Part shown: piece by piece, positions 8,008-17,547 of the stretch
Layout: each line of letters begins with the position of its first letter
Position numbering within the stretch: position 1 is the first letter of the stretch
DNA from: Syntrophaceae bacterium
Lineage (GTDB): Bacteria > Desulfobacterota > Syntrophia > Syntrophales > UBA2185
Assembly: GCA_003153775.1 (NCBI GenBank)
Contig: PMBI01000011.1
Location: forward strand, 148,303-212,302
Direction of reading: 5' to 3'
Length of the DNA: 64,000 nucleotides
Made by a program: the position numbers and the translations under genes
Notes under the pieces: model-generated
What the model was told of the DNA's origin: nothing
The model's database searches: none
What the model saw: the letters and a program-made list of their open reading frames with translations, nothing else

Positions 8008-10341
8008 ATGAAAACAATATTCCCCTTGATAGTTCTTCTTTTGCTTTTTGCTTGTCCGGGTTGCACCACCCCGATGCAAAAATACTGGTTGAACAGTCAG
8101 TTCCACCAGTCCGCAGAATATTTTGAGAAGAATCTCTCCACTGATAAAGCCGGCCCCGATGATTTGTATTACTACTGCCTATCTCTGTATGAGATAAAAA
8201 ATTACGAAAAATTCGCCAGCTGCCACGATGCGTTCTTTGCAAGAACGGGAAAGGCCGACACGATTAACAGAACCTCGCGGGACGCGCTGCTTGCGGAGCT
8301 CCATTCCTTCAAGGCGAGGAACATGATCGATCTCGGCGCTGATTACTACGATATAAAGAAGGAAGTCTATTATGCACTTGCCCTCTTGAAGAAGGCGCCG
8401 CCGAGCTTTCATAACGGCTACAAGATTCCTGAGATCCACGTGTATGAAACGGCAGGCATCGTCGCAGCAATTAGGGGAGACAGGGCAACCGCATTGGATT
8501 ACATAAGCAAGATCAGGACCGTCACCTCCATGGCCGAATTTCAACTTCAACCCATCAAGAATGCGGCCATAGCCGGCATATACTTCATAATGAAGGACTA
8601 TGCAGATGCGAAGAAAGTGATCCAGGAATATTCCGGAAGCGCATTTTACACCTTTGCCCAGGCAGTGGAAGTGATGATGGTCATCCCATTGCTGGTGCAT
8701 TATGCGGACGTCGGGACTGATACGAGTATCGGTGCTTGGGCGGAACGAGGCACATTCCTGAGTGAGTTCATGGTAGCAAAGATTCTTTTTGAAACGGGGA
8801 GCCTTGACGAGGCAAAAAGCGGCTACGAAAAACTCCTCTCGCAGAAGATGGCCGTGAATTACGAACGTCTCCATTGGACAGCGCTTGCTGACCTGGCTTC
8901 GATATACAGGAAGGAAGGCAGGTTGAAGGAAAGCATTAAGCATTTGGAACAAGCTGCAGACATCATTGAGAATCAGAGAAAGAGCATATTTTCTGAAGGG
9001 AGCAAAATCGGTTTTGTAGGCGACAAGCAGGCAGTCTACCATGCGTTGATAAGGGCCTTGTACGAAGACCGACAATACGAAAGGGCATTCGAATATGTCG
9101 AGCGCTCGAAGTCCCGGGCGCTGGTCGATCTTCTCGCTTCGAAATATGACTTTGCAGTGAGAAGCGGTAATGAAAAAGAAATCCGTAAAATCCTTGTCGC
9201 GCAGGATGCCGCGGAAACACGAAATGCCATGCAGGTCACAGCGACTGACAGCGCCAAGACCCGGAGTGTCCAGGTTAGATTCAGGGAAGACTTGCGAAAT
9301 AAGGCGCCGGAGCTGGCTTCACTGGTTACAGTCACCTACCAGCCTGTCTCCGAGCTATTGTCGGAGATCGCAACAGATGAGGCTTTAATCGAATACTATT
9401 ACCAGGACGAGGACATGTATGCCTTCGTCCTCTACGGACGTAAGCTGCAGACTGTTAAGCTCAAGAGCGCAGGCCTAACGGATGACGTCATGGCCTTCCG
9501 CAGGCTAATAGAGAAGCCGGGCTCTCCCGACTTTATGGCTGCTTCGAAAAAACTCTATAACCGTCTCTTCCAGCCAATCGAAGGTATACTCGGCAAACAT
9601 TCTCTCATCATCGTCCCCCACGGGATATTGCACTACCTGCCCATGAACGCGCTTCATGACGGGCGGAGTTATCTCATCGACCGTTACGGTATATGTATGA
9701 TGCCGAGCGCGAGTGCCCTGAAATACCTGAGTAAGGGGAAAGCGCGCAAAAGCGGCGGCGTGCTGATCTTCGGCAATCCTGACCTTGGCGACGCCAGGCT
9801 TGACCTCGCATATGCCGAGCGGGAGGCGAGAGATGTTGCCAATCTCCGACCGAACTCCAAAGTCTTCGTCCGCAAAGAGGCTACAGAAACGGCTCTCCGC
9901 GAGTATGGCGGCAGCTACAGCTATCTGCACTTCGCCACGCACGGCCAATTCAATCCGGAATTTCCGCTGCAATCGGCGCTGCTCCTGACTCCCGATTCCC
10001 ACTACAATGGGATGCTTTCCGTAAATAAAATCTATTCACTAAACCTGGCTCTCGATCTCGTCACCCTGAGCGCCTGCGAAACAGGATTGAGCAAGATCGC
10101 CAATGGCGATGATCTCGTCGGGCTCACCAGGGGATTCCTGTATGCGGGCTCCAGTTCCATCGTTGCCAGCCTCTGGAAGGTCGATGACATTGCCACTGCA
10201 GAACTCATGACCCGCTTCTACACAGAATTGGAGCGCACTGATAAGCGTGAGGCCTTAAGAACAGCGCAGTTGGAGACCAGGAAGAAATACCCGCATCCGT
10301 ATTACTGGGCATCGTTCCAGCTAACGGGAAGTGCGAAGTAA
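8008..10341 (+). CDS. TPR-CHAT (caspase-like) lipoprotein, copy 1
   Basis: This 777-residue protein begins with a hydrophobic export signal ending in a lipobox-like region (LLFACPGC), so it is probably a lipoprotein. The middle third is helical with TPR-like repeats (for example around 250-360), then comes a C-terminal CHAT domain. The clan CD catalytic dyad is present: His645 in LHFATHGQF and Cys690 in TLSACETGLS. CHAT proteases are caspase relatives. The gene is a paralogue of the one at 14916; the last 90 residues are nearly identical. AAGGA lies nine bases before the ATG. A cell-envelope location separates it from cytosolic TPR-CHAT of CRISPR type III-E systems. Function unknown. Confidence 0.88.
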   Translation: MKTIFPLIVLLLLFACPGCTTPMQKYWLNSQFHQSAEYFEKNLSTDKAGPDDLYYYCLSLYEIKNYEKFASCHDAFFARTGKADTINRTSRDALLAELHSFKARNMIDLGADYYDIKKEVYYALALLKKAPPSFHNGYKIPEIHVYETAGIVAAIRGDRATALDYISKIRTVTSMAEFQLQPIKNAAIAGIYFIMKDYADAKKVIQEYSGSAFYTFAQAVEVMMVIPLLVHYADVGTDTSIGAWAERGTFLSEFMVAKILFETGSLDEAKSGYEKLLSQKMAVNYERLHWTALADLASIYRKEGRLKESIKHLEQAADIIENQRKSIFSEGSKIGFVGDKQAVYHALIRALYEDRQYERAFEYVERSKSRALVDLLASKYDFAVRSGNEKEIRKILVAQDAAETRNAMQVTATDSAKTRSVQVRFREDLRNKAPELASLVTVTYQPVSELLSEIATDEALIEYYYQDEDMYAFVLYGRKLQTVKLKSAGLTDDVMAFRRLIEKPGSPDFMAASKKLYNRLFQPIEGILGKHSLIIVPHGILHYLPMNALHDGRSYLIDRYGICMMPSASALKYLSKGKARKSGGVLIFGNPDLGDARLDLAYAEREARDVANLRPNSKVFVRKEATETALREYGGSYSYLHFATHGQFNPEFPLQSALLLTPDSHYNGMLSVNKIYSLNLALDLVTLSACETGLSKIANGDDLVGLTRGFLYAGSSSIVASLWKVDDIATAELMTRFYTELERTDKREALRTAQLETRKKYPHPYYWASFQLTGSAK

Positions 10342-10555
10342 CTGATTGGGGACGGCTAAATTAAGCGATTTGCAAACGGGTCTGTCTGTTTATCGGGGCA
10401 GCATGACGGTGGCTGCTTTATGCTGTACCCTCGGCGAGAGCATGGGCGACTCGCCACACATTTTGCGGCCAAGATTACCTTGACGTCTAAGACCGAGTTT
10501 CATATAGTTCAACCATGGAAGCGCATTATCTCAACGAATCAAGAACAAATACCAT

Positions 10556-11947
10556 ATGACAATCGTCAAGCCATCCATTTGTTTCTTTCTGCTTGTATCC
10601 ATCATAAGCCTCAGCATCGGATGCGCGACCTTGCCGAACGTCTCAGAAATGATCGATGAGACGCGGACTGCGGAGAATCCTCATCAAATCGTTTCGTCAA
10701 AAGGACTGTTATCTCCCGAGAAAAGCAAGGCTATCATGGACCGGCTGAAGCGATCTGTCGCCTCGACGGATATGTTTGAACGCCACACTGCCGTGATAGA
10801 ATCGGTGACGGAAAGCCCGCTGACAAAGGGGAACAAAGTCACTCTGCTCGCCGATGGTCAGGCTACATATGCGGCAATGTTCAAAGCAATGCAGAACGCG
10901 AAGGACCATATCAACCTTGAGAGCTATATCATTGAAGACGACGAAATAGGCCGCAAATTTGCAGATCTGTTGCTGCATAAACAAGCTGGTGGCGTCCAGG
11001 TCAATCTCATTTATGACGGCGTTGGCAGCATGAATACTCCGGCTTCTTTTTTCCAGCGCCTGCGCGAAGGCGGAATTCAGGTTGTGGGATTCAATCCGAT
11101 AAATCCACTGAAGGGACGGGAGCACTGGGGGCTGACGCACCGGGACCACCGCAAGATTTTGATACTCGACGGCAAAGTCGCTATTATCGGCGGCATCAAC
11201 ATCAGTAAAGTTTATTCGAGCAGTCCTCTCGAAAGGACACAGGACGAAAAGATGCCGATTCGCTGGCGTGACACAGACGTTCAAATTGAAGGCCCGGCGG
11301 TGGCTGAATTCCAGAAGCTCTTTCTCGACACATGGATGAAGCAGAAGGGACCGAAGCTTTCCGAACGGAACTATTTCCCTCATCTGAAAGAAGAAGGAAA
11401 TGCCCTGGTGCGGGTGGTCGGCAGCACACCGGGAGAGACCAACAGAATCCCTTTTATTATGTACGTGTCGGCCATCACTTTTGCAGACTGCTCGATTCAC
11501 ATGACAAATTCGTATTTTATCCCTGACGGGCAGGTGGCAAAGGCCCTTACTGATGCTGCCAGGCGCGGTGTTGACGTAAAAATTATTCTCCCCGGGATCA
11601 CCGATTCTCAGTTGGCATTATATGCACAGAGGTATTATTATTCCGATCTTTTGAAATCTGGGGTGAAGTTATACGAACACAGTACTGCGCTCCTGCACGC
11701 GAAGACCGCGGTGGTTGACAACGTCTGGTCTACAGTCGGCTCAACTAACATGGACTACATGAGTTTATTGAGCAATGACGAGGTGAATGCGGTCATACTT
11801 AGCCGTGAGTTTGCCGTCGAAATGGAGAAGATGTTTGCCAGGGACCTTGCGCGTTCCAGGCAGATTCAATGGGATGAATGGAAAAAAAGACCCCTGCTCC
11901 AAAGGTTCAGGGAGTGGATTACGCACCTATTCTCCCACTGGATGTAA
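10556..11947 (+). CDS. Phospholipase D-like / cardiolipin synthase-like lipoprotein
   Basis: The 463-residue protein carries two HxK(x4)D phospholipase D motifs: HRKILILD starting at His198 and HAKTAVVD starting at His381, each followed by a Gly- or Ser-rich turn (GGIN, GSTN). The N-terminus is a signal peptide with lipobox SIGC (Cys23), placing the enzyme at the membrane or outer envelope. PLD-type enzymes transfer phosphatidyl groups (cardiolipin synthases) or cleave phosphodiesters, including nucleic acids. No strong ribosome site precedes the ATG. It follows CHAT copy 1 by 214 nt and could be co-transcribed with it. Confidence 0.87.
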   Translation: MTIVKPSICFFLLVSIISLSIGCATLPNVSEMIDETRTAENPHQIVSSKGLLSPEKSKAIMDRLKRSVASTDMFERHTAVIESVTESPLTKGNKVTLLADGQATYAAMFKAMQNAKDHINLESYIIEDDEIGRKFADLLLHKQAGGVQVNLIYDGVGSMNTPASFFQRLREGGIQVVGFNPINPLKGREHWGLTHRDHRKILILDGKVAIIGGINISKVYSSSPLERTQDEKMPIRWRDTDVQIEGPAVAEFQKLFLDTWMKQKGPKLSERNYFPHLKEEGNALVRVVGSTPGETNRIPFIMYVSAITFADCSIHMTNSYFIPDGQVAKALTDAARRGVDVKIILPGITDSQLALYAQRYYYSDLLKSGVKLYEHSTALLHAKTAVVDNVWSTVGSTNMDYMSLLSNDEVNAVILSREFAVEMEKMFARDLARSRQIQWDEWKKRPLLQRFREWITHLFSHWM

Positions 11948-11996
11948 GATGACTCTTTAGTCGAGCCATAAATAAGAAATCTCGCATCAAAAATCT

Positions 11997-13034
11997 TTAT
12001 CGAACCTTTTTATCGGTCATATCCTTTTCAATAAAAGCGCCGGAACTTGCAGATGCCGTGATTACCGACAAATCAATGTGCGTAAACAGCGGGAAATGGT
12101 CGGAGGGGTAAGATTTTTTCCGATGTGGTTGAATGACTTTCGCATCTTGGACCCGGACAGAAGACGGGACAAAAATATAGTCAACTTTGAACCGGAAAAA
12201 AAATCTGCGAAACCCATGAAAGGTAGCTACCTTTCGAGCATTTGGATATCGTACCCGGAAAATGTCCATTAATGGTTCGGGATTTAACACACTTCCTCTT
12301 GTCTTGATTCTTAGAGGAATTTTACCTTTTAAATATTGTATGGGCGCAGTCTTCTCTCTGGCGTTAAAATCACCCGTTAGTACAAAAGGATCGGGAGAGG
12401 ATCGCCTATGAATGAACTGTGTCAAGAGTACGACGCTATTTTTCCGCGAACGCAGCGAAATATGATCCAAATGGACATTGTAAAAATAAAAAGCCTGCCC
12501 TGAGTCTTTTTCAATGAGGCGCACCCATGTGCATGTTCGCGGGATGATGTTACCCCATCCCTTTGACCCGGGGAGATCGGGTGTATCTGAAAACCAGAAG
12601 GTGCCCTCCGCAGACGGGGAGAAGCGCACCGCATCATAAAAGATGGCAGTGTGCAAGCCTTTGCTGCCACCCAAATTTCCCGTGCCAATCGTCTCATATC
12701 CGGGAAGCATGGTGCGGATTTCTGATATTTGAAAGTCCAACGCTTCCTGTAGTCCCAAAACATCCGGGCGATAATGATTTAAAAGATCGGATACGTGCTT
12801 ACGACGAAATATCCAGTGATTCTTTCCGTCTCTCGCCGTCCCGCGCCGAATATTAAAACTCATAACATTTAAGTTCAATCCGGTATTTGGCAGCGGTTGG
12901 GAAAAAGAATCCAGTTCGGCTTTTGGAATTTTGCGCAGCGAATTGAATAGCCTAAGCCAGACGACTGGATGATAAATTCGAGCAATTGATTTCTTGCCGA
13001 ATATGCGCCCTTTCCTTTTTCTTGTCTTCAGCAT
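11997..13034 (-). CDS. Endonuclease/exonuclease/phosphatase (EEP) family protein
   Basis: A 345-residue member of the EEP superfamily of Mg-dependent phosphodiesterases and nucleases. Visible motifs are MSFNIRRG near the N-terminus, the metal-ligand region LGLQEAL, the TGDFNA motif and the C-terminal SDHFPLF, all in canonical order. No signal peptide is apparent, although about 60 basic residues precede the domain. It is convergent with the PLD-like gene (49 nt between ends). Substrate may be nucleic acid, a sugar-phosphate or a lipid head group. Confidence 0.82.
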   Translation of the reverse strand: MLKTRKRKGRIFGKKSIARIYHPVVWLRLFNSLRKIPKAELDSFSQPLPNTGLNLNVMSFNIRRGTARDGKNHWIFRRKHVSDLLNHYRPDVLGLQEALDFQISEIRTMLPGYETIGTGNLGGSKGLHTAIFYDAVRFSPSAEGTFWFSDTPDLPGSKGWGNIIPRTCTWVRLIEKDSGQAFYFYNVHLDHISLRSRKNSVVLLTQFIHRRSSPDPFVLTGDFNAREKTAPIQYLKGKIPLRIKTRGSVLNPEPLMDIFRVRYPNARKVATFHGFRRFFFRFKVDYIFVPSSVRVQDAKVIQPHRKKSYPSDHFPLFTHIDLSVITASASSGAFIEKDMTDKKVR

Positions 13035-13355
13035 ACGTTATATAACCTGTTTGGATGAATCTAAATTTGATATCGAAGGCCACTAAGTTAGTTATGATAA
13101 GTAAAAAGGCAAGTCATTGAATGAAAAATTGGCAATTTAGTTTACGCGGGAGCGATGTAGCTTGCAGGCATTTATGGGTTCATTACGCCGCACTGAATTA
13201 ATTCATCGCACGCGCAAGAAGTACTATTATTTTTGTGAAATATCACATAAGATAGTTAAGAGGGTATGGCAGTGGGTCTCTATCCTCTGCCGCGTCTGGA
13301 CAAACGTCTATAACTATCGTGTACCTAATGAGCCTGCACCTCCAAGAGGGATAGC
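13035..13355. other. Divergent intergenic region without a convincing gene
   Basis: This stretch separates the divergent EEP and TAXI genes and must hold both promoters. The only notable site is the FNR/CRP-like palindrome at 13234-13247. The ORF that begins at 13162 has no ribosome site or recognisable product. Confidence 0.4.
13234..13247. promoter_or_regulatory. Possible FNR/CRP-family operator
   Basis: TGTGA-AATA-TCACA is an inverted repeat with a 4-bp spacer, the spacing of FNR-type sites, and half-sites like CRP. It lies about 110 bp upstream of the TAXI-protein start, on the side expected for control of that gene. Confidence 0.3.
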
Positions 13356-14693
13356 ATGGTCCAAGAAACAAAGATTCGACGCAGAATCGCTTCTTCAATA
13401 GCTAATCATGGCCTTGTGGCCATCCTCGCCTCAGTTTTATTGGTACTGGTCATATCGATTCTAATCGCCTATCATTTCCAGGCTCCCGGCAATCTAATTA
13501 TGACTACGGGATTTGAAAGCGGGTCTTATCAAATTTTCGGTGAGCGCTACCGGGAGATATTGGCACGTGATAAGGTTCATCTTGAGTTGCTTCCCTCCTC
13601 AGGTTCCGTAGAAAATCTAAAGCGTCTCAACGATAAGTCCTACCGCGTGGATGCCGGTTTTGTCCAGGATGGAATGAGTTCGCCCGGAGAGGTAACGGAT
13701 CTCGTTTCCCTGGGAGCCATAGGCTACTTGCCTTTATGGGTGTTTTATCGAAGCGAAGAGACATTTGACTACCTGTCCGAACTCAAAGGGAAGAGAATCG
13801 TGATCGGCCCGGAGGGGAGCGGGGTGCGCATATTTGCCACCAAATTGCTTAAACTAAATTATAGTGCAGCTCCGCCAACCGTGCTGCTCGACTTTGCCGG
13901 CGCTCCTGCCAATAAGGCTCTGCTGGAAGGGACTGTAGATGCAGTAATGATAATCGGTACGGAGGATAATCCCCTCGTTAAAGAACTCCTGTATAACCCC
14001 AAAGTGAAGTTGATGACGTTCAGGCAAGCGGAGGCTTACACCCGGCTTATCCCTGCCTTATCGCATGTTGTGTTGCCCCAGGGCATACTGGATATTTCAA
14101 AGAGGACACCCTCTCAGGATATTCATCTTTTAGCAGTGACAACAAGTCTCATTGTGCATAAAGACCTGCACCCTGCTTTAGTATATTTGCTTCTCGACGC
14201 CGCCGTCGAGATTCACAGCAACGCGGGCTGGGTGTATAAGAAGGGGGAATTCCCCTCGCCAAGAGAACTGAGCTTTCCCACCTCTAAATATGCTGAGAAA
14301 TTCTATAAATCGGGGCGGCCTTTTCTGCTTGATTATCTTCCCTTTGGGATAGCTGCGTTTGTTGACCGTACGATATTAATTATGGTCCCGGTAGCCATAA
14401 TCCTAATCCCTTTAATCCGCAGCATACCGTGGCTGTATTCCTGGCGGCAGCGCCGGAAATTCTATCACTGGTACAGAGAACTTAAGAATCTGGAGTTGGA
14501 AGTCATGGAAAACACCGAACCGGAGGACATATCGGGATATCATGAAAGGATTGACCGGATCGAAGCATCGATCAACAAAATCACCGTGCCCCTGGCTTTT
14601 TTTGACGAGGCCTATAAGCTTCAAGAGCATGTTGATCTGGTTCGGAGGAAACTTGGCAGATTTAGTAATCACCCCAAGGCGGGCAATCCGTAG
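13356..14693 (+). CDS. TAXI-family TRAP transporter solute-binding protein, membrane-anchored
   Basis: Residues about 45-310 match the TAXI (TRAP-associated extracytoplasmic immunogenic) binding-protein fold: MTTGFESGSYQIFGERY at the start, then GSGVRIFATKLLKL and DAVMIIGT. A signal anchor lies at about residues 20-42. A second hydrophobic segment near 325-350 is followed by a charged helical tail, so the protein is probably tethered at both ends with a cytoplasmic C-terminus. No TRAP permease is nearby, so it may be a sensor or an orphan binding subunit. AGAGGG precedes the ATG. Confidence 0.8.
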   Translation: MVQETKIRRRIASSIANHGLVAILASVLLVLVISILIAYHFQAPGNLIMTTGFESGSYQIFGERYREILARDKVHLELLPSSGSVENLKRLNDKSYRVDAGFVQDGMSSPGEVTDLVSLGAIGYLPLWVFYRSEETFDYLSELKGKRIVIGPEGSGVRIFATKLLKLNYSAAPPTVLLDFAGAPANKALLEGTVDAVMIIGTEDNPLVKELLYNPKVKLMTFRQAEAYTRLIPALSHVVLPQGILDISKRTPSQDIHLLAVTTSLIVHKDLHPALVYLLLDAAVEIHSNAGWVYKKGEFPSPRELSFPTSKYAEKFYKSGRPFLLDYLPFGIAAFVDRTILIMVPVAIILIPLIRSIPWLYSWRQRRKFYHWYRELKNLELEVMENTEPEDISGYHERIDRIEASINKITVPLAFFDEAYKLQEHVDLVRRKLGRFSNHPKAGNP

Positions 14694-14915
14694 TATCATC
14701 AGATTAATCATCGCTGGCGTGAAAATTGACGGTTCTATAAGTGTAAATGACAAGAACGCTTCGCCTCTTCGTGAACCCGTGCATCTCCCACACTTGATTC
14801 GTGCGAATCATTTCAATCATTGATTGACTACAAAATGTTTCTTCTCTATGGTTGCATCACGCGCCGCGAGGATGGCAGCAATTCAGACAGCGGCAATCAG
14901 CTTCGGAGGTCAATA

Positions 14916-17282
14916 ATGAACAGGGCTTTGTATATAATCATCTTCGTTGTGGCTTTGATGACAGGGTGTGGTGCTTTAATGCCGGAGAAGGCGAGGCTAT
15001 CGGGTGCGGGCCGCTACGATGATCTGGCGCGCCATATGGAGGGAAGCATCAGCGACGTACGCACGGCGTCTAACCAGGACATCACCTACTTGTGCCTTGC
15101 TTACTCCAACTTGAAGAATTACAACAAATTGTTTCCTTGTCTCGACGAGATGCAGATGCGAATCGACCGGGGCGATACGGTGCTTTTCAAGGCGCCGCCC
15201 CCCTTTCGAGGGGGACATGGCGATATCAGGCTGGAGTATGGAATTATGCGGACGCGGGCTTACATCGAAACAGGTGACTATGCCCAGGCAATACTTCATG
15301 GCCGGCGTGTCGTGGAATTCGTAGGTCCGGATCCCGTGCAGTCCAGAAAAGGACATGCCGGGCGTCAACGGTCACCGAACTTATTGGGGGCGACGGCCTA
15401 CACGGAAGCGTGGCATCTGCTGGGTCTGGCCTATGCCCTGAAAGGCGAAAGGGGAGAGGCGGAAGAATGCCTCTACAGACTCGAACGCACGCCGACACAT
15501 GGTGTCGCCGGCGCCGCGGACGTCAAGTACCTGGCCATTGTAGGAATCAATATCGCCCTCGGTCAATACAAACAAGCGCGGGAAGCGTTTGAACTCCTGA
15601 AACTGGAGGGCAGCAACTATATGCGCACGCTCGGTTCCGCGATTGCGTTAGTCTTATTTCAAGTGGGAGAAGAGGAACTGTGGACATACAAGGATCTGCC
15701 GAAGAATTATGCATATAACAAGGTGCTGCTGGAGACAGGCGATGTTGTCGAGGCCAAGAAAGGGTATGACGAGCTGCTGAAAGTGCCGCAGATTAAAGTG
15801 AACGGCACGATCTACTGGCTGATCCTCTTTGACCGCGGACGCATTGCGGAGCAGGAGGGAGACCTCAAACTCGCAATCGATTTATACCGGCGGGCCGTCG
15901 ATATCATCGAACAGCAGCGCTCAACCATCAATACGGAAACGAGCAAGATCGGGTTTGTCGGCGACAAGCAGGCCGTCTACCGCCGCCTTATTGCGGCCCT
16001 CTTCAATGATAAACAATATTCATCCGCCCTTGAGTATATAGAACGATCAAAATCGCGGGCGTTGGTGGATCTGCTTGCCACGAAAAAGGACTTTGCAGTT
16101 CAGAAAGGCAATGAAGAGCAGGTGCGAGAGCTTTTGGCTATGACGGATAAAAGCGAACAGCAAACGCTCGTTCAGGATGTCAGTTTGAAAAACGACAATA
16201 CCCGCAGCGTAATTATCAAGACAAAAGATCAACTCCAGCAGCAGACCTCGGAGCTTGCTTCGCTTGTCAGCGTGACCTCGATCTCTGTTGCTGAAATTCA
16301 AAAACTCGTCCCGCAAGATGAGACGCTGATCGAGTATTACTATACTGACAAAGACCTGTATGCATTTGTCTTAACATCACAGGGACTGTCTGCCATCCGC
16401 ATCGAGAGCGGAAACCTTGCCGACGAGATTAAAGCGTTCCGCAAATCGCTTGAAAATGCTTCTTCACGTTCTTATGAAGTGCTGTCACGACAGCTCTTCA
16501 ACAAGCTCATGAAGCCGGTCGAAGGTTCGCTTCATACCCGGAAGCTTATCATAGTCCCCCATGGTGCATTACACTATCTGCCATTCTATGCCCTTCATGA
16601 CGGCAGCGACCACGTGATCGAACGATACAGCATCCGTATGCTTCCGAGCGCGAGCGTCATCAGTTATTTGCAAAGGCAGAAAGTGAGAAAGGCGGGGGAT
16701 ATTCTTGCATTTGGAAATCCCGATCTCGGAGACCCCAAGTATGACCTTGCGTATGCGCAGAATGAAGCGATAGCCGTATCGAAAACGAGAGCGCATTCGA
16801 AAGTATTTTTGCGGAAAGATGCAACTGAAGCGGCTTTGAGAAAGTACGGTGATGGATTTAGCTACATCCATTTTGCGACGCATGGAGAATTTGATGCAGA
16901 CAAGCCTTTGAATTCCGCCCTCCTCCTCGCGGTGGATGCGGAAAGCGATGGTAGACTGACTGTCGACAAACTCTACTCCATGAAACTGAACGCAGACCTC
17001 GTTACCTTGAGCGCTTGCGAAACAGGCTTGAGCAAGATCGCCAATGGTGATGACCTGGTCGGTCTTACCAGGGGATTCCTGTATGCCGGCTCCAGTTCGA
17101 TTGTAGCCAGCCTCTGGAAGGTGGATGACCTTGCCACAGCGCAACTCATGACGCGTTTCTACAAGGAAATTGAGAGTACTGATAAACGTGAGGCTCTGAG
17201 AACAGCGCAGTTGGAGACCAGGAAGAAATACCCGCATCCTTATTACTGGGCGTCTTTTCAACTTACGGGGAATGCGAAGTAA
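14916..17282 (+). CDS. TPR-CHAT (caspase-like) lipoprotein, copy 2
   Basis: A 788-residue paralogue of the protein at 8008. The ATG at 14916 is chosen because GGAGG lies six bases upstream and it gives a proper lipoprotein signal (LMTGC); an in-frame ATG at 14820 would hide the signal. TPR-like repeats fill about residues 100-420. The C-terminal CHAT domain has His656 (IHFATHGEF) and Cys701 (TLSACETGLS). The final segment beginning SKIANGDDLVGLTRG is almost the same as in copy 1, pointing to recent duplication or gene conversion. Its 3' end and flank recur as fragments at about 19186 and 20360. Confidence 0.88.
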   Translation: MNRALYIIIFVVALMTGCGALMPEKARLSGAGRYDDLARHMEGSISDVRTASNQDITYLCLAYSNLKNYNKLFPCLDEMQMRIDRGDTVLFKAPPPFRGGHGDIRLEYGIMRTRAYIETGDYAQAILHGRRVVEFVGPDPVQSRKGHAGRQRSPNLLGATAYTEAWHLLGLAYALKGERGEAEECLYRLERTPTHGVAGAADVKYLAIVGINIALGQYKQAREAFELLKLEGSNYMRTLGSAIALVLFQVGEEELWTYKDLPKNYAYNKVLLETGDVVEAKKGYDELLKVPQIKVNGTIYWLILFDRGRIAEQEGDLKLAIDLYRRAVDIIEQQRSTINTETSKIGFVGDKQAVYRRLIAALFNDKQYSSALEYIERSKSRALVDLLATKKDFAVQKGNEEQVRELLAMTDKSEQQTLVQDVSLKNDNTRSVIIKTKDQLQQQTSELASLVSVTSISVAEIQKLVPQDETLIEYYYTDKDLYAFVLTSQGLSAIRIESGNLADEIKAFRKSLENASSRSYEVLSRQLFNKLMKPVEGSLHTRKLIIVPHGALHYLPFYALHDGSDHVIERYSIRMLPSASVISYLQRQKVRKAGDILAFGNPDLGDPKYDLAYAQNEAIAVSKTRAHSKVFLRKDATEAALRKYGDGFSYIHFATHGEFDADKPLNSALLLAVDAESDGRLTVDKLYSMKLNADLVTLSACETGLSKIANGDDLVGLTRGFLYAGSSSIVASLWKVDDLATAQLMTRFYKEIESTDKREALRTAQLETRKKYPHPYYWASFQLTGNAK

Positions 17283-17453
17283 CGGAAATCCTCTCCCTCC
17301 CTTGCGAGGCGGCAGTTAAGGTGCGTAGGCTGACTGTGCATTTGCTTCTTTTTAGAAGGGTAGGGCGAGCGATATTACTTTTCATGGTGGATTTCACATG
17401 TAAATTGTGATACTCAAAATACCCTGGATGAGGGTACTATGGACTGATTACTG

Positions 17454-17485
17454 AAACCCCGTATCTCCAGAAGAGAGCGGGGTTT
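17454..17485 (+). terminator. Hairpin, possible weak terminator
   Basis: AAACCCCG (17454-17461) pairs with CGGGGTTT (17478-17485) around a 16-nt loop, 170 nt after CHAT copy 2. No T-run follows, so termination is uncertain. Confidence 0.3.
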
Positions 17486-17547
17486 CGTGCTGAGTGCGAT
17501 CTTTAGCAAAAAGTAAAATTGCCGCGACAATAAAAGGGGAACGACGG

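Noticed and set aside
10709..11500. 263-codon minus-strand ORF opposite the PLD-like gene
   Set aside because: No ribosome site and no recognisable motif, while the plus strand has two HKD motifs.
8008..17282. Type III-E CRISPR (Craspase-like) TPR-CHAT system
   Set aside because: No gRAMP/Cas7-like gene, cas1 or array is nearby and the CHAT proteins carry lipoprotein signals.
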